From assembly GCA_003573975.1 (NCBI GenBank), contig AP018533.1:1302001-1366000 (forward strand): 64,000 nt of DNA. The letters are read 5' to 3'. This DNA is from Clostridiales bacterium CCNA10 (GTDB lineage: Bacteria > Bacillota > Clostridia > Oscillospirales > Oscillospiraceae). The number at the start of each line of letters is the position of its first letter. The stretch's first letter is position 1. This document shows, one piece after another, positions 7,822 through 16,860 of this stretch. The translations under genes were made by a program, and so were the position numbers. A model generated the notes under the pieces. The model saw only the letters and a list, made by a program, of their open reading frames with translations, ran no database searches and was not told the origin of the DNA.

Positions 7822-8625
7822 ATGAATCATAACAAAGAATTTACCAGTCTACTCGCGCAGACTGCTGAAATCACCCGCGGCAGGATCCACAGGCGTGAGG
7901 TCTATCGGGATTTTATCGACTACTGCGCATTAAACATTTCTGTTCAGACTGACCACGTACATCAGGAACGGAAGACATCCTTGGACAAACTGCTGAAGCG
8001 GTATAAGGAAGAAGAACGGACCGCGTTTGCACACACATTTCGGGAACTCGCTCACACTGTTGTAAGGAATGTGGAAGGTGGCATCTATGAGGATCTGCTG
8101 GGCTCGACTTACTGTGAGTTCGGCGCAGACAATCGCGCACTAAAGCAGGATTTCACTCCGCAGGATGTGGCAAGGCTGCTGGCGAAAATCACAACCATCG
8201 GCAACCATTATGAACTGCCCTCTGAGGGGTTCTTTACACTAAATGACCCTAACAGCGGTAGTGGGATATTGTTGCTTGCAGCGGTGGAAGAAGCAATAAG
8301 AAATGGGCTCAATCCATCCGAGCAGCTTGTCATTCAGGCATCTGATTGTGACATTGCCTGTGCGCAAATGACCTACATCCACCTTTCGCTCTATGGGATT
8401 CCCGCTGTTGTTGTCCAAGGGGATTGCATCTCCATGAAAGAATATAGCCGCTGGTACACGCCAGTCTATCTCTGGAGAAAATGGGTATGGCGTGCTCCAA
8501 TGTCCTTTGGCACCAGAAGGAACCCAAGTGATGAACAACTCAAAATGTTGACGGAGCCGATGTATGCGCAATGCCGGAAACTGGATCAGTTTTTCAGGAA
8601 GGAGGTGAGCCAGCGTGGAGCATGA
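7822..8625 (+). CDS. SAM-binding N6-methylase-like protein without catalytic NPPY
   Basis: The protein has the SAM-binding motif I, DPNSGSG, at about residues 142-148, in the setting usual for type I HsdM-like DNA methylases, with the lead-in LKQDFTPQDVARLL. The next landmark should be a catalytic (N/D)PP(Y/F); where it is expected the protein reads TPVYLWRKWVWRAP. It may therefore bind SAM or DNA without methylating, or be a divergent enzyme. At 267 aa it is shorter than HsdM. GGGAGGAG precedes the ATG at 7822. The next gene overlaps its end. Confidence 0.7.
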   Translation: MNHNKEFTSLLAQTAEITRGRIHRREVYRDFIDYCALNISVQTDHVHQERKTSLDKLLKRYKEEERTAFAHTFRELAHTVVRNVEGGIYEDLLGSTYCEFGADNRALKQDFTPQDVARLLAKITTIGNHYELPSEGFFTLNDPNSGSGILLLAAVEEAIRNGLNPSEQLVIQASDCDIACAQMTYIHLSLYGIPAVVVQGDCISMKEYSRWYTPVYLWRKWVWRAPMSFGTRRNPSDEQLKMLTEPMYAQCRKLDQFFRKEVSQRGA

Positions 8626-9094
8626 ACTTGTTTTTTGGCTGGAAGTTTCCTTTCAGAACGGGCCACCGCGCATCGAGGCTGTCCAGGCCCGGGATAAACT
8701 TGACGCGCATAGGGCGGTTGCTCAAAAGTATGGGGCGCAGTATGCAGGATCTGGCATCCTGGGGAATACACCGCAGAGCAAATTGATCTATATCGCATCA
8801 CCCTATGCCGGGGACATCGCGGGGAACACACAGTTTGCTATTCAGTGCTGCCAATTTGCCATCCAACGGGGTTATACGCCAGTCGCCCCCCATCTCATCT
8901 ACCCGCAGATACTTGACGATACGATCCCAGAGCAGCGGGAACTGGGTCTCACATTAGGGTATCACCTTTTGGCGGCCTGCAGCGAGATGTGGGTCTGCGG
9001 AGAACGTATCAGCGACGGCATGGCAAAAGAAATCCACCATGCGGAGAGGCTGGGAATTAACATTCGGTATATCCGAAAAATTGAGGAAAGTTGA
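8615..9094 (+). CDS. DUF4406 family protein (deoxyribosyltransferase-like)
   Basis: The part from about residue 55, with KLIYIASPYAGD and a later APHLIYPQILDD, fits DUF4406, a family related to nucleoside 2-deoxyribosyltransferases and common in phages. The role is unproven. The N-terminal 50 residues are an extra segment. The GTG start follows a perfect AAGGAGGTGA and overlaps the previous gene by 11 nt. Confidence 0.7.
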   Translation: MEHELVFWLEVSFQNGPPRIEAVQARDKLDAHRAVAQKYGAQYAGSGILGNTPQSKLIYIASPYAGDIAGNTQFAIQCCQFAIQRGYTPVAPHLIYPQILDDTIPEQRELGLTLGYHLLAACSEMWVCGERISDGMAKEIHHAERLGINIRYIRKIEES

Positions 9095-9107
9095 GGGGGA
9101 ATAGGAA

Positions 9108-9911
9108 ATGAGCAAGCGATTTGCAGAACAACATGGGGCCCAAGGCGGACGCACCACCGGAGTGAATCGCTGTGCGTCTTCCGGCACAGAGCGCCAAGGT
9201 CAACTGGCCACGATCCGGGAGGTCCTGGAACTGCTCCGGAACGGCGGCGCAGACTTCACGGATCTGGAACTAATTCGGACACGGTATCGACAGCAGTTTG
9301 GCGATGAACGGTGTCAGGTCTGTCCTGTCTGCCATAATGGCTATCTGGGCGTTGTGTTCCTGCCCGTACAAGAGGGCACACTCTGTCTGCCGTATGACGC
9401 TGTTACCAGCGATATGATGGAGCAGCTTGTGCTGGATGAAGCGCATCTGCTGGACTGTGAGGAGTGCGGCCAACTCTTACAAGAACTGAACACCCAGTAT
9501 GCTTCCCTCTCTACAGAACTAGAGACAATTCATGCAAAATTAAAGGGGGACACCTCGGGCAGGAAGGAAAAGAGTCATCTGGAGTCTGTTTTGGAAGAAG
9601 TAAATAAATATGTGTTTGAGGCAGGCCACTGTGTCTCCGTTCAGAGGCCAATCAACGACATAAGCAGAGAACTGGTGCAGGCGATGGCAGAGGCGTATGA
9701 GACGCCAGTTTATCTTGGGACCTATGAGAGCGACCAACTGACTCCCTACACAGGCCAGCAGATCTGCAATTTCCAATACAACTTCTGCGTGCCTGTAGAC
9801 AGCAAGGAGTTAAAATGCCGGCTCCGCTTCGGGATTCATAGCGCAATGGAATTCGAGGGTTTCTATCAGCTGCTGATATCCCTGGGCGGCCATATCTTAT
9901 TTTGGCGGTAG
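9108..9911 (+). CDS. Hypothetical Cys-rich protein, 267 aa
   Basis: Not recognised. Two Cys pairs, CQVCPVC and CEECG, flank a central part and may form a zinc site. A charged helical linker follows. The C-terminal 80 residues look like a separate beta-rich domain. The start follows GAGGGGGAATAGGAA. A large inverted structure begins at its stop codon. Confidence 0.55.
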   Translation: MSKRFAEQHGAQGGRTTGVNRCASSGTERQGQLATIREVLELLRNGGADFTDLELIRTRYRQQFGDERCQVCPVCHNGYLGVVFLPVQEGTLCLPYDAVTSDMMEQLVLDEAHLLDCEECGQLLQELNTQYASLSTELETIHAKLKGDTSGRKEKSHLESVLEEVNKYVFEAGHCVSVQRPINDISRELVQAMAEAYETPVYLGTYESDQLTPYTGQQICNFQYNFCVPVDSKELKCRLRFGIHSAMEFEGFYQLLISLGGHILFWR

Positions 9912-10140
9912 AACAAATTGGGCGGTCCACCGAACATTCGGTGGGCCGCCTATCAGCGTACCGCAAAAGAGGTGTCCGTATAACTGAGAAGCACCGGAAC
10001 ATGGTTTGCGGCATTATCGGTGACGGTTGGAAACCAACACCGGATAGTACGAAAGGGCGGTGCAGAGAACCGGTGAGCAAAGCTGCTTTAATACGAACCG
10101 CTGTCATGTTCGACGCGGAGGCATTTCTTTAGACTGAAAA
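9895..10140 (+). other. Structured intergenic region, unassigned
   Basis: GGCGGTCCACCGA pairs with TCGGTGGGCCGCC around ACAT, and TTTTGGCGGTA outside it pairs with TACCGCAAAA. After this come several CACCGG and CCGGTG segments that could pair in more than one way (about 9995-10090). This is unlike a simple terminator, and no U-tract follows. It may be a cis-acting RNA of the 10154 gene. I could not match it to a known riboswitch class. Confidence 0.4.
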
Positions 10141-10153
10141 AAGGAGAGATACT

Positions 10154-11557
10154 GTGCAAAAATTAACGATCCTAAAAAAGGTACGAGGTGTTATGACTCG
10201 GTTCGAACCTTTGACAGAGGAATTCATTTCAGAACAGTCTGAGGATGGATTAACCTACTCAGAATTATCTGCTGTGCTTTCCTCCTATGGACTGGATATC
10301 AGGAAGGTGGTCCATGACCCAACAAGACAAATATTCAACACCTATTACGCAGACTACGATCAAGGCAAATATGCAGCTATTTTTCTGCAGCGTCAATACA
10401 TCCAAGATACTGGGCAGGCAGAGTTGCGCGCCTTGACCAAGTATGGTGGGATCTGCCCTGAACTAGCAGCTGGAGAATGGAAGAGTTTTTACTTGAAATG
10501 TGTACCGATGGCCATGCTGATTTATGACTTTCAGCGGAGATACCGCGATATTCCTCGGGAGCAGGTGTTTTCCATCTGGCATGATATTTATAAGCGAATT
10601 GACTATGCGAATGATATGTGGCCGCCGGAGGTGTTGGAATATGTGTTTCAATACGCACCGCCCACTCCGCTGCCTCGGCCTGATGCAGACGGCCGTATCA
10701 CAATCTACCGCGGCATGGGCACACAGTCTCTGCCGCCCGAGCGGGCGATCTCTTGGAGCAGTCACCCGGGAAATGCACTCTGGTTTGCCAATCGTTCTGG
10801 GCAGGGGACCCGCATTGCAGTAGCCCATGTCAAATCAGAACAGATTATCGCCTATTTTCCTGGGTATTCAATGGAAAATGAGGTGGTTGTTCTGCCGGGT
10901 ACCATATCGGACTATGGGTATGAAGATATGATCCCTGCCGCAAAAGAGACTGTCCCTCAAATTCTGGCCCCAACACTGGCGGAGTTTCAGTATTATGGAA
11001 AGCAGGCACGGTTGCTGGGCTACCAAGAGGAGGCATTATTCCAAGTTCATGGCCTGAAGCATATCCTGCGGGTGCTGCTGCTCTCGCTTATTTACATTCA
11101 CAATGCAGGGGATCCTTTGAGCGAGGCGGACCGGCAAATCCTGATTTATTTCAGCCTACTCCATGACATCGGACGGACAACGGATGACCGGGATGATAGA
11201 CATGGGGAACAGTCCGTTGTTTTGACCAGCAAAAAGGGAATCCGCTTGCGTGGAATCCGGTTAAGCCGAAGAGAATACCGAATCGCGGAACTGGTGATCA
11301 CCCACCACTGCCACGATGACATCACTGGTGTTGCGGCGATTATGTCTGAGCCTGGACTCTCACGTAAGGAGAAAGAGCGGGTGATTCACCTATACTACAT
11401 CTGCAAGGATATGGATGGTTTGGATCGTGTTCGGTTCAATGGTTTGGACTATCGTATGCTGCGCACAGCGTATGCCAAGCGGCTACCGCTGGTCGCTGGC
11501 TGTCTGCTGGAAGAAGATATTCTGGCGGCGTTGGATATGGAGATACCAGAGTCGTAA
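10154..11557 (+). CDS. Predicted ADP-ribosyltransferase-like / HD-domain protein
   Basis: Two parts are visible. Residues about 180-250 carry the marks of an R-S-E type mono-ADP-ribosyltransferase: ITIYRG (Arg near 186), SWSS (200-203) and MENEVV (Glu near 241 and 243), spaced as in that fold. From about residue 300 there is an HD phosphohydrolase pattern: HGLKH, LLHDIGR (His-Asp at 337-338), then ITHHCHDD. HD enzymes cleave phosphate esters. The first 150 residues are unassigned. GTG start after AAAGGAGAG. The ART reading is inference; the HD call is firmer. A NADAR gene in the same element makes ADP-ribose chemistry more plausible. Confidence 0.6.
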   Translation: MQKLTILKKVRGVMTRFEPLTEEFISEQSEDGLTYSELSAVLSSYGLDIRKVVHDPTRQIFNTYYADYDQGKYAAIFLQRQYIQDTGQAELRALTKYGGICPELAAGEWKSFYLKCVPMAMLIYDFQRRYRDIPREQVFSIWHDIYKRIDYANDMWPPEVLEYVFQYAPPTPLPRPDADGRITIYRGMGTQSLPPERAISWSSHPGNALWFANRSGQGTRIAVAHVKSEQIIAYFPGYSMENEVVVLPGTISDYGYEDMIPAAKETVPQILAPTLAEFQYYGKQARLLGYQEEALFQVHGLKHILRVLLLSLIYIHNAGDPLSEADRQILIYFSLLHDIGRTTDDRDDRHGEQSVVLTSKKGIRLRGIRLSRREYRIAELVITHHCHDDITGVAAIMSEPGLSRKEKERVIHLYYICKDMDGLDRVRFNGLDYRMLRTAYAKRLPLVAGCLLEEDILAALDMEIPES

Positions 11558-11563
11558 ATAGGA

Positions 11564-11602
11564 ATAGCGCGGGGGTCCGAACAGGTCCCCCGCGCTATTT
11601 TT
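11564..11602 (+). terminator. Terminator of the leader B unit
   Basis: AATAGCGCGGGGG pairs with CCCCCGCGCTATT around 8-9 nt, then TTTTTG. It closes the unit that ends at 11557, facing the end of the minus-strand helicase gene. Confidence 0.85.
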
Positions 11603-11642
11603 GCGTTCATTTGGTGCAAATACAAATGATTGCAAACCGGCC

Positions 11643-13685
11643 TCAATCGCATACCGTATGATAAAAGGCTTCGATCTCTTGGAGATCAGTGGTGCGGCGA
11701 TGGATAGGCAGCGAGTTCCAAGTAATATCGTGGTATCGCTCCGGCTGGGTGTCCCTGAGACGGCTGTCGATGATGGACACGATCCCGGTGTCGCTGAAAT
11801 TACGGATCAGTCTGCCGATTCCCTGCTTGAGTTTAATAATCATTTCTGGAACCCGGACATCCATCATGGCGTCCTTGGCAATGGAGGCCTTATACTCAAT
11901 AATAGGATCGGGTACCGGGAATGGCAGGCGGAAGATGACAAGATTGGATAGACTCTTGCCCTCAATGCTGATTCCCTCCCAATAGGCCCCAGTCCCCAGA
12001 AGGACAGAATTAACATCATTTCGGAACGCCTGCAGAACACGTTCTTGGGAGGCGCCGTTTTGCTGAATGAGAATTTTGTATGGAAGATTTCTGCTTTGAA
12101 GCGCTGCATAGACTTCTTCCATATCCGTCTTGGCGGTAAACAGCACCAGAGCCTTCCCCTGAGATATATTAAGGACCTGAATAAGCCGCTCAACACCCTT
12201 CTCAATGAACGCCTCATGATCCCGCGTTGGGTGGGGCAGATCATCGCAGAAATAGATCATGGCATGCTCATCATAGGGGTAAGGAGAAGGATGGGGCTCA
12301 GACAAGATACCAGTTCGGCCCACAGGAAATCCGGTGTTGTGCAGGAAGTAGGCGTATTGATTTTCTAATGGCCCGCCTACTGCGGAAGTCAGTGTGGCAG
12401 AGGTCAGGATGACTCGGATTTTACTGCTGAAATAGAGTTTTTTCAGAATGTCTTTGGTGTTTTTGGGGCAGAAAGACAAATCTGCGGTCTGGCCTCGGCG
12501 TTCCAGCCATAATAACTGCCTGTCAAAATCTGACGCCAGTTCTTTGAATGACTGTGCAGCGGCGTCCAACTCGTCGGCGCCAGATGAACTGTCACCTCTG
12601 CGATAATCCCTGCTGCCAAAGACCTGGACGGAACTGGACAATTTTTGCAGTTGCCTGGAAACTGCTCGGATTAAGTCAACTGCACCATCCTCATCGCGGA
12701 AAAAGAAACGGTCGGCATATTTCATGTCACGGGCCGGCTGCGTAATCTGCATACGCATCTGCGAGTTCAAGTTGCTATAAAGGGCACGAACGGAACGGAC
12801 CACATCATCCGCGTCCTCAAGAATAAATTCCCGCTCCTCGCCTCGAACTGATTTTACTGCGGAATTGATTGCGTGGATCAACTGGCGCTCCCCAAACCGC
12901 TCTGTGGTTGCGCTTCGCACCTTATCCTCCAGATTGTGGGCCTCGTCGACCACCACAAACTGAACCAGATCGCTTAGCAGGCCACCTTGGTCACGGCTCC
13001 GCTTGAATAGGTGCGCCGTCAACAAATCCTGATTGCACAGGATAATACCGTTTGTAAATTTCAGTTCGTCACGGAGTCTGGCATATTGACACTGCGATGA
13101 GAACGGGCAACCAAGACAGGCACGGCGGCTGTATCGTACAATATTGATTTTCTCCCAGACATTGGCTGGGAGCGGGGGAGAGAAAGCGCGACGGTCTTGG
13201 CAGCCCTCAACAATCTTCTGTTTCAGCCGAGCAAACTGCTGGCCTTCCGGGGAAGCAAAATAATCGTTGGCCCGCAGTTGACAGACATAGTGCGTCTGGC
13301 CTTTGGCCAAAAGCACATCGGGTGTGACATTGAGCATAGGACTAAGCCTCTTTATGTCATCCATCAACTGTTCCTGCAGTGCGATTGTAGATGTGGCAAT
13401 GATAACTGGGAGGCCCGTTTTCTTATTATATAGAAGCAAAGGGACCAGGTACGCGAATGACTTCCCAATCCCTACACCAGCTTCAACTGCGAAGTGGTAA
13501 TTTCCGCGGACGGCGTCCAAAATTGCAAACGCCATATCCTGCTGGCCTTCCCGGGCTTCCAGTCCATATTTATCTGGAGCCTCATCCCAGAAAAAAGCTG
13601 ACACGAATTCACTGATTTCGTAGATAATAGAGTCCCATTTCTGCTTTTGATTCTCATTTGTACGGAAGATAGAAAGATAACTCAC
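11643..13685 (-). CDS. dinG: DinG/Rad3-like superfamily 2 DNA helicase
   Basis: It is an ATP-dependent helicase of the XPD/DinG group, which unwinds 5' to 3' and uses an iron-sulfur cluster. Walker A (EAGVGIGKS, Lys 75), four cysteines at about 135, 190, 193 and 199, and DEAH at 247-250 are all in place. The C-terminal half has the helicase motifs GTGAYWEGISI and QGIGRLIR. At 680 aa the length is normal. GTG start after AGAGGAAA. It has its own promoter, so it is separate from the unit upstream. Its role is probably replication or repair of the element. Confidence 0.9.
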   Translation of the reverse strand: MSYLSIFRTNENQKQKWDSIIYEISEFVSAFFWDEAPDKYGLEAREGQQDMAFAILDAVRGNYHFAVEAGVGIGKSFAYLVPLLLYNKKTGLPVIIATSTIALQEQLMDDIKRLSPMLNVTPDVLLAKGQTHYVCQLRANDYFASPEGQQFARLKQKIVEGCQDRRAFSPPLPANVWEKINIVRYSRRACLGCPFSSQCQYARLRDELKFTNGIILCNQDLLTAHLFKRSRDQGGLLSDLVQFVVVDEAHNLEDKVRSATTERFGERQLIHAINSAVKSVRGEEREFILEDADDVVRSVRALYSNLNSQMRMQITQPARDMKYADRFFFRDEDGAVDLIRAVSRQLQKLSSSVQVFGSRDYRRGDSSSGADELDAAAQSFKELASDFDRQLLWLERRGQTADLSFCPKNTKDILKKLYFSSKIRVILTSATLTSAVGGPLENQYAYFLHNTGFPVGRTGILSEPHPSPYPYDEHAMIYFCDDLPHPTRDHEAFIEKGVERLIQVLNISQGKALVLFTAKTDMEEVYAALQSRNLPYKILIQQNGASQERVLQAFRNDVNSVLLGTGAYWEGISIEGKSLSNLVIFRLPFPVPDPIIEYKASIAKDAMMDVRVPEMIIKLKQGIGRLIRNFSDTGIVSIIDSRLRDTQPERYHDITWNSLPIHRRTTDLQEIEAFYHTVCD

Positions 13686-13723
13686 AGGCAGGTTTCCTCT
13701 CTGCGCCCAATTGACATGAAACT

Positions 13724-13729
13724 ATTATA
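13724..13729 (-). promoter_or_regulatory. Extended -10 promoter of the helicase gene
   Basis: On the minus strand TGCTATAAT (TGn plus TATAAT) lies about 40 nt before the GTG start. The -35 is weak (CTTTCA at 17 nt). No AGTATC leader follows, so this gene is outside the eight-copy family. Confidence 0.5.
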
Positions 13730-13839
13730 GCACAATTTGAAAAGAATGAAAGTGGTGATTCTCGTTAGGCGTTGCAGACAGAGACGGGCATCCTTGACAA
13801 AATTCGCCACCCAATGATGCAAATATGCTTGCTGCATGG

Positions 13840-13882
13840 CGACATAAAAAGAGCGGGGGCCGACTGGCACCCCGCTTAGCAA
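13840..13882 (-). terminator. Terminator of the leader I unit
   Basis: On the minus strand AGCGGGG pairs with CCCCGCT and is followed by TTTTTAT. It lies after the 13941 stop. The 255 nt between 13686 and 13940 hold only this and the helicase promoter. Confidence 0.75.
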
Positions 13883-13940
13883 TTTAGGCCGATGCAATGT
13901 AAATGCAGGAATTCCGGTCACAATACCCGTATCACAAATT

Positions 13941-14543
13941 TTATTGGGACCCGTCGTGAGTGTTTTGGGGCTTGTTGAATCGCGTACATCTACAGTGACC
14001 GTATGGGTCACTGGTCCTAAGCCAGTAACTATCGACTTGGACAATGCGGCCGCAATTCCGACACAAGCACTTCCACCGGACATCGTGGCTTCGAATGTGC
14101 GGATTTGTCACACGCCCGATGACAAGGAGATACCCAAATTCCTGACCAGTCAGGTCATACTTGACTGGAGACTGAGAGCAACCGCAGGACTTTGTTTTCC
14201 CATTGCGAAGGCTGGAAGATAAAACAGAAACCGTATTACCACATTTACATTGGCAAATCCATTTTATGCGGCTGCCGGGTGCCGTTTCATCCCTGCGTAG
14301 CACTTTCAGGCGTCCAAAAGTTTGACCTGTCAGATCAATCAGGGAGGGGGAGGGCTGGTGTTTGAGACAGCCACATGACCTTGTGCCGTTAGGCCGCATG
14401 AGGCGGGTGGATGATACAGTTGTCAAATTACCACACTCACATTGGCACAGCCACATTGGGCGTCCGGCCTTCTGATCTTCTACTCTTTTGATAACTGTCA
14501 ATTTCCCGAATGTTTGGCCGGTAAGATCCTTGAATTTTCCCAT
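13941..14543 (-). CDS. Triple-repeat Cys-rich DNA-binding-like protein
   Basis: Three tandem repeats of about 60-65 residues make up the whole protein. Each begins DLTGQTFG(K/R)L or a close form and carries CxCxCG...SCGC-type cysteines. Single units of this kind are known next to AP2 or HNH domains in phage homing endonucleases, where they are thought to bind DNA. Here no nuclease motif is present. The third repeat is the most diverged (CLCRNCG, then CRC). AGAGGTAG precedes the ATG. It may be a regulator or DNA-binding protein; the function is unproven. Confidence 0.7.
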   Translation of the reverse strand: MGKFKDLTGQTFGKLTVIKRVEDQKAGRPMWLCQCECGNLTTVSSTRLMRPNGTRSCGCLKHQPSPSLIDLTGQTFGRLKVLRRDETAPGSRIKWICQCKCGNTVSVLSSSLRNGKTKSCGCSQSPVKYDLTGQEFGYLLVIGRVTNPHIRSHDVRWKCLCRNCGRIVQVDSYWLRTSDPYGHCRCTRFNKPQNTHDGSQ

Positions 14544-14633
14544 GGTTCTACCTCTTTGTTCGTAGAATGGAATGTGGATATAGATGAGAGGCGCAGACTT
14601 GATTCGGTATCTATGCCACAGAGATCTGGCGGG

Positions 14634-15470
14634 TCATAGAGATTCTGCATGATTATCACCCTGGTTATAACTGCCGTAATAGACAGTGTCTTCCTCTGTG
14701 GAGCAATAGACGCCGATGCACAATTCCTGCCCCAGTTCTTTTTCAGGATTGTGTTCAACGAAGCAGACTCGCTCGTTTTCACCATCTGCTTGCACGAGGT
14801 CAATGTTGATGCAGGGGTATTCGTCCTCAGAGCATATTTTGACCTGGAGTACAGTGCCATTTGGCATGATAAGAGTGTCTGCGGGGGCCTTGGCTGTTTC
14901 CGCTACCGGCTCAAACGCAACCGGGATAAAACTGGCGGCAGAACAAAGGAAAAATTGGTTTTCCAACTGTACTACGTCACCCACGGACAGACTGCGGCTG
15001 GTCATCGGATTTGGGCGGTCATCTCGGTTATAGAGACAATAGAACTGCTCTAAGATATAGGATGTGCGCAATTGAGGCTCCTTGGGTAGCATACCGCGGA
15101 TCTCAATCTCTCCGCTGAACACAGGCATATAATACTGTGACGGGACAGGACCGGTGAAGGGCTGCTCACGGTCATACATCTTTATAAGTAGCCCGTGCTC
15201 GTGCAGAGAAGCAAACGGTGCCTGGAAAAGCGCGATTTGAACATGCTCCACTGATTCAGAAATGTCACCAGTCTGGCCCGCGCTATATGGAAATTCAGGC
15301 GTAGAACAGCCAATTTCCTGCCGCTCAGCCAAGCAACTGCGACAGATATCGCCACCGATAAAATCACTGGATGCCTGATAATGACCAGATCCCTCAGGAT
15401 ACTCCCAGGTTAGCATAGCACCACAGATTTTGCAAAATACAATGTTTGGGTCTTTTGTGATGTTTTCCAT
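14634..15470 (-). CDS. YodL-domain-like protein with zinc ribbon, 278 aa
   Basis: The N-terminus has CKIC and CRSC pairs, a probable zinc ribbon. The middle, with EQFYCLYNRDDRPNPMTSRSLSVGDVV, resembles the YodL-type domain seen in proteins of Firmicutes mobile elements. The C-terminal third looks like a small beta domain. The function is unknown. TTGGAGG lies 12 nt before the ATG. It belongs to the minus-strand unit under leader I. Confidence 0.6.
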   Translation of the reverse strand: MENITKDPNIVFCKICGAMLTWEYPEGSGHYQASSDFIGGDICRSCLAERQEIGCSTPEFPYSAGQTGDISESVEHVQIALFQAPFASLHEHGLLIKMYDREQPFTGPVPSQYYMPVFSGEIEIRGMLPKEPQLRTSYILEQFYCLYNRDDRPNPMTSRSLSVGDVVQLENQFFLCSAASFIPVAFEPVAETAKAPADTLIMPNGTVLQVKICSEDEYPCINIDLVQADGENERVCFVEHNPEKELGQELCIGVYCSTEEDTVYYGSYNQGDNHAESL

Positions 15471-15513
15471 TATAAATCAAACCTCCAATTTTGATTGTGC
15501 GCATGTATTTTCG

Positions 15514-16050
15514 TCAGTTATCGCTGTTTTTGCAAGCGTATTCGTTTTTTCGCGCACGGGCCGTATCCCAATAAGGCAGATATTTCACACCGTTCAGCGT
15601 CAAATAGAAGCAGTTGCTGGTAAGACCATCGTCGATCTCAACAATTTCCCCTATTTTGACCATGACCCCCAAAAGTTCAGATGCACCTTTTCGCTTCGAC
15701 ATGGAAAAGAATGCTGAAGGAGTCAAGTTTACTGTCCCAGATAACCGCACGGCGTACTGATACCCGTCGGGAGGCGATTTGCGTTTGAGTAGGGTGTGCA
15801 AGTACCATGTGTTTGCGTCCTTGAAATCATAAACACGAAATTCACATGGCTTTTTTAGTTTTGGACACCAATTTGGCGGGTAGATTTTGGGATCTTTTTT
15901 CTTAAACATACGGTATTTCTTTCCGGCTGTGCAATACTGCTGACCAAACTGCAGCACGATATACCCTTCCTGACGGGGTTCGCCCTTGAGATAAGTCAAC
16001 CGATGCGGGCACCTTGAACAGTGGAATCTCTGAATCCCTTTTGCACCCAT
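15514..16050 (-). CDS. Hypothetical Cys-containing protein, 178 aa
   Basis: Not recognised. It is a basic protein. An N-terminal FHCSRCPHR with later cysteines may bind zinc. I chose the ATG at 16050, which lies just after the stop of the preceding gene and has AAAGGCGGTG upstream. An earlier in-frame start at 16104 lacks a site. Confidence 0.5.
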   Translation of the reverse strand: MGAKGIQRFHCSRCPHRLTYLKGEPRQEGYIVLQFGQQYCTAGKKYRMFKKKDPKIYPPNWCPKLKKPCEFRVYDFKDANTWYLHTLLKRKSPPDGYQYAVRLSGTVNLTPSAFFSMSKRKGASELLGVMVKIGEIVEIDDGLTSNCFYLTLNGVKYLPYWDTARARKNEYACKNSDN

Positions 16051-16051
16051 A

Positions 16052-16702
16052 TTAGACACCGCCTTTATTGTCTTTCTGCTTTTCAGAAGGACCGGAGGTG
16101 CCATGATTGCATTCCGGCGTTGGAAAAGGAACTCCTACAGCGAGTTTTTTCGTGTCATAGAGGTAGATGGGCTGGATCACCCAGTCCCAATTACCCGCAG
16201 AACCAGCATTGAGCCAGGCAGAGGATCGGGAGGCTTCAAACTCGTTGCTGCTGATTTGACCGTTGCCGTTATCAAAGGCGGCCGGCACATCGTCATACTC
16301 CAAGCGGCCATGGGTACATAAGTCCTGCAACATGGACTCAATGGCCTGCCGCTGGGTTGGATAAAGAGACGACTGTAAGAATTCCCGGTCACTGACACAT
16401 TGCAGCTGATAAAAGATCAGGCAGCACTCGCCGGGGACCCAACCATTCGGCTGACGCATATAGTGTTCCAGTCTGACATGGGGATCTTTGCCGTTCAGGC
16501 ATGTACCAAAGATGGAGAAACCGAGGCGGTTGGGCAGGAAGGCTTTGTTATTGCTGCTGACCGCGTAGGTGCGGTCGAGTTGTGTATAACTGGGATTTTC
16601 GAACGGACCAAAGTCAGAGAACGTGATCAGCCCATCCAGATGATATCGTGGATGATTTGCCTCATGTGCGGAAAAAATCTGCGCCAAGTCGAGATATTTC
16701 AT
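16052..16702 (-). CDS. Hypothetical protein, 216 aa
   Basis: Not recognised. The ATG at 16702 follows AAAGGACTGG; the open frame beyond it runs back through the leader and is not coding. It is a soluble alpha/beta protein, with a Gly/Ser/Asn-rich low-complexity stretch at about residues 140-165. It is the first gene after leader I, and its stop is next to the following start. Confidence 0.55.
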   Translation of the reverse strand: MKYLDLAQIFSAHEANHPRYHLDGLITFSDFGPFENPSYTQLDRTYAVSSNNKAFLPNRLGFSIFGTCLNGKDPHVRLEHYMRQPNGWVPGECCLIFYQLQCVSDREFLQSSLYPTQRQAIESMLQDLCTHGRLEYDDVPAAFDNGNGQISSNEFEASRSSAWLNAGSAGNWDWVIQPIYLYDTKKLAVGVPFPTPECNHGTSGPSEKQKDNKGGV

Positions 16703-16804
16703 GGTACCAGTCCTTTCGTTTTTAGATGATCCGAGGCTTTTATAATGAACGGGCCTTGCGGCCTGGAGCAAAGGGAATGCTTCCGAGCCGGAAGCAAATC
16801 TATA

Positions 16805-16842
16805 TAAAAAAGTGAGCAGGGATAGGGATATCCCGCTCACTT
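16805..16842 (-). terminator. Second terminator after leader I
   Basis: On the minus strand AGTGAGC pairs with GCTCACT, with an inner GGATA-TATCC, then TTTTTTATATA. It lies between the first terminator and the gene start at 16702. Confidence 0.75.
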
Positions 16843-16860
16843 TGTTGCCAGTGTTGGCAA

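Noticed and set aside
9902..10132. 76-codon frame between 9911 and 10154
   Set aside because: TTG start without a ribosome binding site, and it runs through the long inverted repeats.
13682..14083. Minus-strand frame between the helicase and the triple-repeat gene
   Set aside because: It overlaps a terminator and the helicase promoter and looks non-coding.
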